Assembly (NCBI GenBank): GCA_000306725.1
Contig: CP003083.1
Coordinates: 2,592,042-2,656,041 of the forward strand
Reading direction: 5' to 3'
Length of the DNA stretch: 64,000 nucleotides
From: Methanolobus psychrophilus R15
GTDB taxonomy: Archaea > Halobacteriota > Methanosarcinia > Methanosarcinales > Methanosarcinaceae
Both the position numbers and the translations under genes were made by a program. Below the pieces are notes generated by a model. That model worked only from the letters and a program-made list of their open reading frames with translations. It ran no database searches and was not told where the DNA came from. Shown here in pieces: positions 27,071-36,924 of the stretch; within the stretch, counting starts at the first letter, position 1; each line of letters opens with the position of its first letter.

Positions 27071-27418
27071 ATGAATGCCGGTATGCCTGCGGGTCCAGTA
27101 GATAAGCCTAAAAGCAAACTTGGAGGCTCCCACACGACTATCATAGGAGAGCGTCAGGGAAAGAAACTTGTGGCTTTGATAAGCCGACACCCTGAGATCA
27201 AGAAAATAATCCCTTCAGTGATAACTGTAAAGGGCAAAGCACCTTCAGGCGGTGTTATTACCGGTAAGATTCAGCGTCCTGATGAACGGGGGAATCTGAG
27301 AATGCTCATATCCTATGGTACATCCTTTCAGGAGTTGCGTATCGTCACCACCGTGGGCAACTTGCTGGAGGGTGAGCGGATAATGAATGAACTGAACGCA
27401 ATGCTCAGGGACGAATAA
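27071..27418 (+). CDS. DUF2103-like predicted metal-binding protein
   Basis: A 115-residue soluble protein beginning MNAGMPAGPVDKPKSKLGGSH. The GGSHTTII segment near residue 19, the HPEIKKIIPSVI stretch and the C-terminal FQELRIVTTVGNLLEGERIM resemble, from memory, the archaeal/cyanobacterial DUF2103 family, said to bind metal. A KH-like RNA-binding fold is an alternative reading. It is 16 bases upstream of mmp12 and probably shares its transcript. Function is unknown. Confidence 0.55.
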   Translation: MNAGMPAGPVDKPKSKLGGSHTTIIGERQGKKLVALISRHPEIKKIIPSVITVKGKAPSGGVITGKIQRPDERGNLRMLISYGTSFQELRIVTTVGNLLEGERIMNELNAMLRDE

Positions 27419-27434
27419 TCTAGAGGTTCTTATC

Positions 27435-28412
27435 ATGTTTATCGGAGTAGATCATGGCACAACTGCAATGCGTTTTGCATCGAACGGCACGGGAAATGCC
27501 CAAGTGATCAGGCTGGAAGTTCCAAGACAGGACATCGCTGTGATGAGTGAAACACAAGTGATATCCCTGATAGAGGAAAACTTTGGTGTGAAGAGCAATG
27601 AGATCAAAATGATTGCTGTTACTTATTCTATGGGCGACAGCATCACATCCATTGAGAATATCCGTCATGTGCAGAACCGTGGTGTCAGAAGTCTTGAAGG
27701 TGCAGGCAAGAAGACCGGGGGAGGCAGCCGCGTGTTCGATGCCATACGGAATTCTGGCATTCCTGCTATCGTCATACCTGGGATACATGATAAAAGCCGT
27801 ACTGATCCCCGCCTTAACGTCTTCTCCCATTCAACAAGCCCGGAGAAAATAGGCATAGCTTATCATGCTTTCTGCATGGGCTTTGACAATTTCGTTCTAT
27901 CGGACATAAGTTCCAATACTGTCACCCTCGGAGTTGCAGGTGGTAGGGTCATCGGGGCTATCGATGCATGTATCTTCGCTCCGGGTCTTATCCATGGCCC
28001 TCTTGATGTGCAGGCGCTAAGGGATGTGGATGCTGGCAAGATCAGCGCCAATGATGCTTTCACCAGAGCAGGCGTACTCAGGCACACTCCCTTCTCAGAT
28101 CGGCACGAACTGTTAAAAGCAGCACTTAACGGTGATTCTGAAGCTCTTCTGGCGCTGGATACGATCGCTTTGTTCGCAGCCATGGAAGTCTCCTGCATGC
28201 AGATCCTTTTGAAGGACTATGGTGCTGTAGGGGAGGTGGTCCTTGAAGGCTCAGTTGGTGAGATCCCTCGTGTGGTTGAAAAGATAAATGCTCATCTGGG
28301 GATAAAATGCCATGTGCTTGACAGGTGGAGCGCTGCCATAGGGTGCGCTGAGATTGCACGTGACATTGCCGAAGGCTCTGATAACATACTGGGGATCCCG
28401 GTGAACTTCTAA
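27435..28412 (+). CDS. Methanogenesis marker protein 12
   Basis: ASKHA-type protein of 325 residues found throughout methanogens (TIGR03281 type). MFIGVDHGTTAMRF at the start is the phosphate-1 motif of the sugar kinase/Hsp70 fold; ISSNTVTLGVAGGRVIGAIDAC and VVLEGSVGEIPRVV are the later ATP-binding elements. The GAGKKTGGGSRVFDAIRNSGIPAIVIPGIH region is typical of the marker. Its role in methanogenesis is not established. SD gaggt is at 27422-27426. Confidence 0.88.
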   Translation: MFIGVDHGTTAMRFASNGTGNAQVIRLEVPRQDIAVMSETQVISLIEENFGVKSNEIKMIAVTYSMGDSITSIENIRHVQNRGVRSLEGAGKKTGGGSRVFDAIRNSGIPAIVIPGIHDKSRTDPRLNVFSHSTSPEKIGIAYHAFCMGFDNFVLSDISSNTVTLGVAGGRVIGAIDACIFAPGLIHGPLDVQALRDVDAGKISANDAFTRAGVLRHTPFSDRHELLKAALNGDSEALLALDTIALFAAMEVSCMQILLKDYGAVGEVVLEGSVGEIPRVVEKINAHLGIKCHVLDRWSAAIGCAEIARDIAEGSDNILGIPVNF

Positions 28413-28475
28413 GCTGTACCGGTTGATTTATGTGGGATATTTGAAACATCAAACCTTGATACTGAACACTGAATT

Positions 28476-30008
28476 TTAGAATCTCACACACTTGCATTTA
28501 ACGTATATCGCGCAAACGCCCTTGACCTGCATCTTGTTATCGATCATCCTTTCCAGTTCCTTTGAGGCTGCAGTTTCTCCCAGGTCCTTGACGCTTGTAT
28601 CTATGTCAAACGTCTCAAGTTCAGGGACAAGTGCACGGACAGCTTCTTTTATGTCAGGTGTCGGCTGCCCTCCTGTCATGGCTGCGACATCATTCTGAAG
28701 CACCAGGACAAGAACATCTGACCTGTGAGCCACTGCGTTTATCAGTCCCACAATTCCTGAATGCGCAAGCCCGAAATCTCCGATGACTGCAATTCCCTTC
28801 TTAGTGAAACCGCAGGCTGTGGAGATAGCTCCTCCAAGTGAGAACCCGGTGTCAACGGCTCCCAGGGGCTCCGGGGCCGTGCGTATGGAACATCCCATGT
28901 CCCCTGCAACCATTACTTCAAGCCTGCGCAGTATATTGTAAAGGGGCATGTAAGGACAATCGCTGCATATAGGCTTTGGCCCTCTTTCCGCTATTGTCTG
29001 GATGGATGTATATTCCTTTACGTGCACTCTGTCCAGATTCTCCAGTGCAAACCCGATGTGTTCCCTGTCCACAAGCCCGTATGGAAGATGCCCTGTCTCC
29101 TTTCCTGACACATTGCCAAGTATCCTGATGTGGGATTCTATGAAAGCCTCGCTCTCCTCTGCAACAAGGATATTTTCGTGCTTCTTCACAAAATCTGTTA
29201 CCAGTTCATAGGGAAAAGGTGATACCACGCCAAGCGCAAGATGTGAAACCTCTGTCCACCTCTCGTCTTCTGACAGGAAGTCATCAACGATTGCAGATGG
29301 GGTGCCGGAAGATATGATCCCTATGGGCCCTCTGACAGATACCCTGTTCAAGTGGCCCTTTTCTGCCTCATCGCTGAGGAGTGGGTAAGACTCCAGATGG
29401 AATCGCTGGTGTTTGCCGTGCATTGTGAGCTTCCACATGGACGGGTCAAAGAGCTTTACCTGGCTGCCGGAAGAGCGGGCTATTCTCCTGATATTGCCTT
29501 CACTTTTCTCAAGCCTGTCCGTGACCCTGACTATTACGGGTGTGCTTGCCTGCTCTGATATCTCAAAGGCCCGGGTAAGACATTCATAGGTACTTTCAGG
29601 GCCTGACGGGTCAAACACTGCAACTTCGGCTATCTTCCCGTACCACCTGGAGTCCTGCTCGTTCTGGGACCCCAAAGCTGCGGGGTCATCACCGGCAAGG
29701 ATGACCACACCGGCACCAATTGTGTGCGTGGCTGCTGTTATAAGGGGGTCTGCCAGGAGGTTCATACCAACATGCTTGACGAGCACGAGTGACCTGCAAC
29801 CGGAGACTGATGCTCCAAGTGCGGTTTCCATTGCCGATTTCTCGCTGGTGAACCATTGAAAATCGTAAGTGTTATCATTTTCCTGTATGAACTTTTCAGC
29901 AACAGCAGTAATTGGGAAACCAGCCACAGCTGTTATTCGCTTTACATCACTGTCAATCGATGCAAAATACAGCGCATAGAGTCCGGTAGTATGTATTGTG
30001 TTCTGCAT
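28476..30008 (-). CDS. IorA-like thiamine-pyrophosphate enzyme, no ferredoxin domain
   Basis: A 510-residue protein related to the alpha subunit of indolepyruvate:ferredoxin oxidoreductase. The N-terminal pyrimidine-binding half includes AVAGFPITAVAEKF and the catalytic-type WFTSEKSAMETALGAS; the middle has CSDCPYMPLYNILRR; the TPP-binding half has VAGDMGCSIRTAPEPLGAVDTG and the GDF...QND TPP/Mg motif. Unlike classic IorA (over 600 residues) it ends without the C-terminal pair of 4Fe-4S motifs, and no iorB is adjacent. It lies 10 bases after mmp11 and is probably cotranscribed with it. Substrate unknown. Confidence 0.75.
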   Translation of the reverse strand: MQNTIHTTGLYALYFASIDSDVKRITAVAGFPITAVAEKFIQENDNTYDFQWFTSEKSAMETALGASVSGCRSLVLVKHVGMNLLADPLITAATHTIGAGVVILAGDDPAALGSQNEQDSRWYGKIAEVAVFDPSGPESTYECLTRAFEISEQASTPVIVRVTDRLEKSEGNIRRIARSSGSQVKLFDPSMWKLTMHGKHQRFHLESYPLLSDEAEKGHLNRVSVRGPIGIISSGTPSAIVDDFLSEDERWTEVSHLALGVVSPFPYELVTDFVKKHENILVAEESEAFIESHIRILGNVSGKETGHLPYGLVDREHIGFALENLDRVHVKEYTSIQTIAERGPKPICSDCPYMPLYNILRRLEVMVAGDMGCSIRTAPEPLGAVDTGFSLGGAISTACGFTKKGIAVIGDFGLAHSGIVGLINAVAHRSDVLVLVLQNDVAAMTGGQPTPDIKEAVRALVPELETFDIDTSVKDLGETAASKELERMIDNKMQVKGVCAIYVKCKCVRF

Positions 30009-30018
30009 GTTGTTCGTG

Positions 30019-30939
30019 TTACTGGTTCACATCAATTTTGGTGTCTGGGCGGACAGACTCATCGGGCCGGGCAACCCATGCCAGTGCAGCCAGTGCACCG
30101 ATGATACCGTTGCCATCTATCCAAACCTCAACATCATGTTCCTTTGCATACTGGAGGGCGTATCCCCTGCTGAGCTCGCCTGAGCGGCATTTCGTGCTGT
30201 ACTCCTGAACTCCGGTGGCATCGAAATCAGAAAGCACGACCATGCCCGTATCTTTTGAGACGCTGTATTTTATGAGTGCTGTCCTGATGCTCTGCAGCAA
30301 TTCTTCCTTCGAAGCCTCGCTGACACAGGCGAATTCCAGTACCGTGGAAACGCAGTTCTGGGTCCTGGCGGCCACCGGGAAGAGTTGCACAAGGGAGTGT
30401 GATAGGTATATGGATTCCACGCAGTCAAGTTCTTTTGCAATATTATGGGTCAGGGTCCAGGTGGCTCCCTTTTCCTTGGTGTCGGTGTCATCTATGCCGA
30501 TGATGACTCTCTCCCTTCTGGGTACTACAATGATACCCTTTGCGGCGCGTCCTCCGCCGGATTCGGTGCACTCGTAACGCAGAACTCCCTCGGCAAAGGC
30601 TCTGCATTTGGTTGCACCGACCCCTCCGCCGCCAAGTCCTGCATAAGTTATGGATACTTCGTCGCCTTCAACAAGCACTGACTCGATGCCTGCCGCGAAC
30701 CTGGAAGCCTTGAGTTCAAGATGTGATGTGCCTGTCTTCACAAGGTACCGTATCATGTTCCCGATGGACCTTGTATTCAGGATAAGGGGTGAGTGTGAAT
30801 AATGGAACTTCGACCAGGCGGCACCGCCGTAGCAGTTGGTATGCTCGATGATCTCCGCATATTCATTGTTTTTGTCGCATACTGCATATATCCCTTTATA
30901 CGGGATAGTGTATGGATCTTTAAGTTCGATATCTTTCAT
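30019..30939 (-). CDS. Methanogenesis marker protein 11
   Basis: A 306-residue protein of a family restricted to methanogens (TIGR03280 type). It has a TiaS-like nucleotide-binding signature, VIIGIDDTDTKEKGATW, near residues 145-160, a glycine-rich ITYAGLGGGGVGAT before it, and EVWIDGNGIIGALAALAWV at the end. The similarity to tRNA-Ile2 agmatinylcytidine synthetase suggests an ATP-dependent reaction, but the substrate is unknown. It follows radC after a 76-base gap and is directly followed by the IorA-like gene. Confidence 0.82.
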   Translation of the reverse strand: MKDIELKDPYTIPYKGIYAVCDKNNEYAEIIEHTNCYGGAAWSKFHYSHSPLILNTRSIGNMIRYLVKTGTSHLELKASRFAAGIESVLVEGDEVSITYAGLGGGGVGATKCRAFAEGVLRYECTESGGGRAAKGIIVVPRRERVIIGIDDTDTKEKGATWTLTHNIAKELDCVESIYLSHSLVQLFPVAARTQNCVSTVLEFACVSEASKEELLQSIRTALIKYSVSKDTGMVVLSDFDATGVQEYSTKCRSGELSRGYALQYAKEHDVEVWIDGNGIIGALAALAWVARPDESVRPDTKIDVNQ

Positions 30940-31015
30940 TTGCGTGTTAATTGCAGGTCAATAGTTTAAATGTTTTGTTTGTAGGTGTGTTTGACTCTCT
31001 GTTTTACAATCTTAT

Positions 31016-31705
31016 CTACCGTACATACCCCTCATCCTTCAGGCTCACGTACCTCCCTTCACCGATAACCACATGGTCCAGCACATCTATGCCCAGCAGT
31101 TTGCCACCCTCTATGAGTTTTTCGGTAACTGCGATGTCCTCCCTGCTTGGTGTCGGATCACCGGACGGGTGATTATGTGAGAGTATGACCGAGGCGCATG
31201 ACTCCATAAGTGCGGCTTTGAAGACCTCTCTTGGGTGGACGATGTTAGCGTTCAGGCTGCCGATGGAAATGACCTCCTCCCGAAGCACCTGGTTCTTCGT
31301 GTCAAGAAGCAGGGCTACAAGTCGTTCTCTTTTCTGCTCCCTCATTTTCGGATAGAGCAGCGAGTACACGTCCGCAGGGGACCGGATCTTCCTCCGGGGC
31401 TCGTCAGTGAATCCTTCAAGCTTGCGGGCAAGCTCGAAAACCGCTGCTATCTGGGCTGCCTTTGCATTACCTATACCGTGGATCTCTGTGAGCTTGCTTA
31501 TGTTGGCCTGGCTCAGTTGTTTAATGCTGTACTCTGAAAATATGCGGCTGCAGAGGTTGACAATGTTCTCTTTCTGCGTGCCTGTTCTGAGGATGATTGC
31601 CAGCAGCTCTGCGTTTGAAAGTGCTTCCGGGCCGTATTTGAGCAACCGTTCCCGGGGTCTCTCGTCCTCGGGCATGTCGCGGATACATATTTTGTACTGG
31701 TTCAT
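31016..31705 (-). CDS. radC: RadC-family JAB/MPN protein
   Basis: A 229-residue RadC protein. The N-terminal UPF0758 helix-hairpin-helix part (LLKYGPEALSNAELLAIILRTG, IHGIGNAKAAQI in segments) precedes the JAMM metalloprotease-like domain with ILSHNHPSGDPTPSREDIAVT (His-x-His...Asp zinc ligands). The name comes from an old DNA-repair link that was not upheld; the molecular function is uncertain. A bacterial-type gene also found in Methanosarcina relatives. First gene of a possible radC-mmp11-IorA-like transcript. Confidence 0.92.
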   Translation of the reverse strand: MNQYKICIRDMPEDERPRERLLKYGPEALSNAELLAIILRTGTQKENIVNLCSRIFSEYSIKQLSQANISKLTEIHGIGNAKAAQIAAVFELARKLEGFTDEPRRKIRSPADVYSLLYPKMREQKRERLVALLLDTKNQVLREEVISIGSLNANIVHPREVFKAALMESCASVILSHNHPSGDPTPSREDIAVTEKLIEGGKLLGIDVLDHVVIGEGRYVSLKDEGYVR

Positions 31706-31834
31706 GGGAAGCAGGAGAATTTTCCTGTTTATAAATTTTTCTAAATTGATTTATTATAAATTAATATGATCCTAAAATAGTTTAAAAATGCTTTTCGCCG
31801 TGTACTTATATTATAAATGCTCATAATCTTTCCC

Positions 31835-32674
31835 ATGAAAGTCATTTGTGTGTCAGGCTACAAGAACACAGGCAAGACGATGCTTGTCACCCGCCTTGTA
31901 GAGGCGCTATCAAAAAAAGGCCAGGTGGGCACAGTCAAACTGATGTTCCATCATCGCTTCAACCCTGCAGGCACCGATACGGGAAAACACTTCGATGCAG
32001 GCGCAGGTGCTGTTGCTGCTATCACGGACTCCGAGCTTGTGACAATAAAGCGTGATCCTACATTGGAAAAGGCCCTTGACTCGCTGGCCGACAGTGGCAT
32101 GGACTTCGCTGTTGTCGAAGGCGCAAAGACCAGCTCCCTTCCCAAGATCTTCCTCGGGGATGCGGCTCAGGGTGAGGACATTGAAAACGTAGTTGCAAGT
32201 CTCCCTGAGAAGTCCGACTGGGACATTGAAAGCCTTGTGAAGCTTGTCCAGGAGCAGGAAGACTGGGTAACTCTGTTTTCTCTTGTTAGGAAAATAAAGA
32301 GCAATCCTGATATCAGATTCTCAGGCGGTATCGCAACTTTTACGGGTATTGTCCGCGAAGTAACAGGTAATACTCATACGGAAGCCCTTGAGTTTGAGAA
32401 ATATCCTGATGTTGCGGAGCGTGCCATGGAGAAGATATGCACCGAAATGAAGCAGAGGGAAGGTGTCATCGATATCCTGATGCATCACAGGACCGGTCTT
32501 ATAAAAGCCGGTGAGGATATAGTCTACATTGTCGTTGCGGCAGGTCACAGAAAAGAACTTTTCGTGACTCTGGTGGATGCCCTGGAGCGCCTGAAAGACG
32601 AAGTCCCCATCTGGAAAAAGGAGCTTACGCTGGAAGGTGATTTCTGGGTTCATGACAAAAGCAGTGATGAGTAA
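31835..32674 (+). CDS. moaE: MobB-MoaE fusion protein, molybdopterin biosynthesis
   Basis: Two domains in about 279 residues. Residues 1-150 are MobB-like with Walker A GYKNTGKT at 7-14 and VVEGAKT, a GTPase-type adaptor of guanine-dinucleotide attachment; residues about 165-279 are MoaE, large subunit of molybdopterin synthase, with GGIATFTGIVREVTG, the LEFEKYPDVAERAMEKI helix, HHRTGLIKAGEDIVYIVVAAGHR and the catalytic-Lys region PIWKKEL. Serves Mo/W enzymes such as the Fmd complex in this window. Start ATG 31835 gives the usual MobB N-terminus. Confidence 0.88.
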   Translation: MKVICVSGYKNTGKTMLVTRLVEALSKKGQVGTVKLMFHHRFNPAGTDTGKHFDAGAGAVAAITDSELVTIKRDPTLEKALDSLADSGMDFAVVEGAKTSSLPKIFLGDAAQGEDIENVVASLPEKSDWDIESLVKLVQEQEDWVTLFSLVRKIKSNPDIRFSGGIATFTGIVREVTGNTHTEALEFEKYPDVAERAMEKICTEMKQREGVIDILMHHRTGLIKAGEDIVYIVVAAGHRKELFVTLVDALERLKDEVPIWKKELTLEGDFWVHDKSSDE

Positions 32675-32761
32675 ATATCGGTGGATGCATTCTGGTAATG
32701 CATACTGTGAAGGCATTCTGGTGAAGGGCAGGCTTATTTAGGGTCCTGTCTAATCATTTAT

Positions 32762-33172
32762 TCATCTGTTCTTCAGCCCCATCTGCCTGTCGATCTCTTC
32801 TGCTATTTCCTCAAGCTCATCAAATATCCGATCTGAATCCTTTCTCATTTCCCTGACTGCTGCTTTCAGGCTCCCGCCCCTCAGGTAAAGTGCCCTTCTT
32901 TCCCTGTAAAGCAATCCTGTGCTGATAAGGTTCCTTAAGTGGTGGTTGACTCTTGAAGGTGTGACCTCAAGGTCTTCAGCTATCTTTTCAGACGATATTC
33001 TCTCTTCATTCATAGCAAGCTGCTTTAGCAGGTCTATCACGATCTGAGTGGCGATGTTCTCGGTATCCCTGCCTGAGGATAAACCAAAACTGTTACATAA
33101 CCAGTTTATATCATGCTCGAGTTTTTTTTCCCTTGGTTTTTCAAGGCCGATGAGTATGATCTGTTGTGGCAT
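32762..33172 (-). CDS. Winged-helix transcriptional regulator
   Basis: A protein of about 136 residues with a short N-terminal extension, a winged helix-turn-helix near residues 52-100 (SSEKIAEDLEVTPSRVNHHLRNLISTGLLYRERRALYL in segments) and a helical, charged C-terminus (MRKDSDRIFDELEEIAEEIDRQMG) likely for dimerisation. ArsR/MarR-like. It is divergent from groES with about 170 bases between the starts, so control of groESL is a plausible role, as Phr-type regulators do for heat-shock genes; this is inference from position only. Confidence 0.78.
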   Translation of the reverse strand: MPQQIILIGLEKPREKKLEHDINWLCNSFGLSSGRDTENIATQIVIDLLKQLAMNEERISSEKIAEDLEVTPSRVNHHLRNLISTGLLYRERRALYLRGGSLKAAVREMRKDSDRIFDELEEIAEEIDRQMGLKNR

Positions 33173-33266
33173 GAATATCACTATCTATTTGATGAATAAA
33201 TACTTTTCTGCTTCAAGTAGAAATCATTTGAATAAAAAATAAATAAATCAATTTTAGCTGAAAACA

Positions 33267-33276
33267 TTTAAATATA
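33267..33276 (+). promoter_or_regulatory. TATA box for groES-groEL
   Basis: TTTAAATATA 65-74 bases upstream of the groES ATG predicts transcription from about 33300, leaving a 40-base leader with SD ggagg at 33327-33331. An AT-rich stretch just upstream lies between it and the divergent regulator gene. Confidence 0.5.
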
Positions 33277-33340
33277 CGTTTTGTTATATAGTCGTATTGT
33301 AAGCCGGATATTGCCGGGTAACTTTGGAGGATAATCCATT

Positions 33341-35268
<1,928 letters not shown>

Positions 35269-35437
35269 TCGCTCCTTCTTTATCTTTAATAATGGAGGTG
35301 TTGTGCAGAGTTCAAAGTTAGGGATGAAGGACTTTGGTCAGCTCAGGTTTTGTTACTCGGGTTCACCAGGATCAATTTATGCGTTCACTTCTGCAACCGG
35401 AGAATAAAGTTTCGTGGGTGATGGGGGTTACAGTTTC

Positions 35438-35445
35438 ATATATAA
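35438..35445 (+). promoter_or_regulatory. TATA box for DEAD-box helicase gene
   Basis: ATATATAA about 100 bases upstream of the helicase ATG predicts a start of transcription near 35470 and a leader of about 70 bases that begins just before the hairpin at 35481-35504. Confidence 0.45.
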
Positions 35446-35480
35446 TGGGCCCTCTGTAGGTCTATCTATTATCGCTTATT

Positions 35481-35504
35481 AACAGGCCATTCACCTGGCC
35501 TGTT
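35481..35504 (+). promoter_or_regulatory. 5'-leader hairpin of DEAD-box helicase gene
   Basis: AACAGGCCA (35481-35489) and TGGCCTGTT (35496-35504) are perfect nine-base complements around a TTCACC loop. It would sit near the 5' end of the helicase mRNA. The deaD mRNA of Methanococcoides burtonii is reported to have a long cold-regulated leader, so a thermosensitive role is plausible. A T-run follows, so it could alternatively act as an attenuator. Confidence 0.5.
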
Positions 35505-35540
35505 TTGCAATAAATACACATTATAATTTCGAGGAATGAA

Positions 35541-36767
35541 ATGTTATTCAAAGACCTAAATCTTATAGACCCGCTTCAAAGGGCCCTTACTAAAGAAGGC
35601 TATATAGAGCCGACTCCCATTCAGGTACAGTCCATACCTCAACTGCTCAAGGGAAAAGATCTCATAGGCATTGCCCAGACAGGTACAGGCAAAACTGCCG
35701 CCTTTGTGCTGCCTATACTTCAAAGGATGCACGAAAAGCACAAGCATACGACTCCGGGATTTCCCAGGGTGCTTGTGCTTGCACCTACAAGAGAACTTGC
35801 TGCGCAGATCGGTGACAGTTTTGCCGCATACGGTCATTTCCTGCATTTCAAGCACACAGTCGTATTTGGCGGCGTAAGTCAGGTACCGCAGTTCAAGAGT
35901 ATCACAAAGGGCGTGGATATATTAGTGGCCACTCCGGGAAGGCTGCTTGACCTGATGGACCAGGGTATTGTCAAGCTCAGCGGTGTCGAGTTCTTTGTTC
36001 TAGACGAGGCTGACAGGATGCTTGATATGGGATTCATCAAGGATGTCAACCGGATCGTATCGATGCTGCCTCACAAGCGCCAGTCGCTCTTCTTCTCGGC
36101 TACCATGTCTCCTCAGATAAGCGAGCTTACTAGGAGGCTTCTGACAGACCCTGTGCGTGTTGAGGTGACTCCTCAGGCAACGACTGTGGAACGTATAGAG
36201 CAGAAGGTCTTTTTCGTGGACCAGGAAAATAAGGATGCTCTTCTCTTGAGTCTTCTCCAGCAGGATCACCTGAACTGCGTACTGGTGTTCACCCGCACAA
36301 AGCACAGGGCGAACAAGGTGGCACAAACGCTTAACAAGAACCGTGTGGGTGCTGATGCTATTCATGGTAACAAATCGCAGGCCCATCGTACCCGGGTGAT
36401 GGAGAGTTTCAGGGCCGGAGAACTTCAGGTGCTGGTAGCGACCGATATCGCAGCACGAGGCATCGATATTGAGGACATATCCCACGTTATAAATTATGAC
36501 TTGCCCAACGAACCTGAGAGCTATGTGCATAGAATAGGGCGTACGGCGCGGGCAGGAGCAGAGGGAACGGCATATTCCTTCTGTGCGGCGGATGAACGCA
36601 GTTTCCTTCGCAGTATTGAAAAGCTCACAAGGCTGGAAATAGATGTAATGAGGCACCGCTATCATTCACAGCGGGCGCAGGATGCAGTGGGTGAAGAGGC
36701 AAAGCCGGCTCCTAGAAAGCCGCGTGCTCCTCCAAGAAGGCCGGGGCACGGCACCCATAAACGATAG
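35541..36767 (+). CDS. deaD: DEAD-box RNA helicase
   Basis: ATP-dependent RNA helicase of 408 residues, RhlE/DeaD-like. Motifs in order: Q motif PTPIQ, motif I AQTGTGKT, Ia PTRELAAQ, Ib TPGRLLDLM, II DEAD, III SAT, then helicase-C with V and VI including VATDIAARGIDI and HRIGRTARAG. A short basic C-terminus (RKPRAPPRRPGHGTHKR) adds RNA affinity. Expected to unwind structured mRNA and rRNA, and in related methanogens is induced by cold. SD cgagga precedes the ATG. Confidence 0.95.
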   Translation: MLFKDLNLIDPLQRALTKEGYIEPTPIQVQSIPQLLKGKDLIGIAQTGTGKTAAFVLPILQRMHEKHKHTTPGFPRVLVLAPTRELAAQIGDSFAAYGHFLHFKHTVVFGGVSQVPQFKSITKGVDILVATPGRLLDLMDQGIVKLSGVEFFVLDEADRMLDMGFIKDVNRIVSMLPHKRQSLFFSATMSPQISELTRRLLTDPVRVEVTPQATTVERIEQKVFFVDQENKDALLLSLLQQDHLNCVLVFTRTKHRANKVAQTLNKNRVGADAIHGNKSQAHRTRVMESFRAGELQVLVATDIAARGIDIEDISHVINYDLPNEPESYVHRIGRTARAGAEGTAYSFCAADERSFLRSIEKLTRLEIDVMRHRYHSQRAQDAVGEEAKPAPRKPRAPPRRPGHGTHKR

Positions 36768-36777
36768 ATCCGACATT

Positions 36778-36802
36778 AGCCGGGTCCGGCTCTTATTTTT
36801 TT
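36778..36802 (+). terminator. Hairpin plus poly-T terminator after helicase gene
   Basis: AGCCGG (36778-36783) and CCGGCT (36786-36791) form a perfect GC-rich hairpin nine bases beyond the stop, followed by TTATTTTTTT to 36802. This looks like a bacterial intrinsic terminator and also satisfies the archaeal T-run rule. Confidence 0.6.
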
Positions 36803-36924
36803 GGGCGGCGGGAATAAGGGCAGGTGGGGATAACATTTGCTTGACAGGCACCAAAGGATGCCTGGTGCATGCAGATTAAATTATTAAGGGAGAAAACTGC
36901 AATACTAATATGGGAGATGATATC

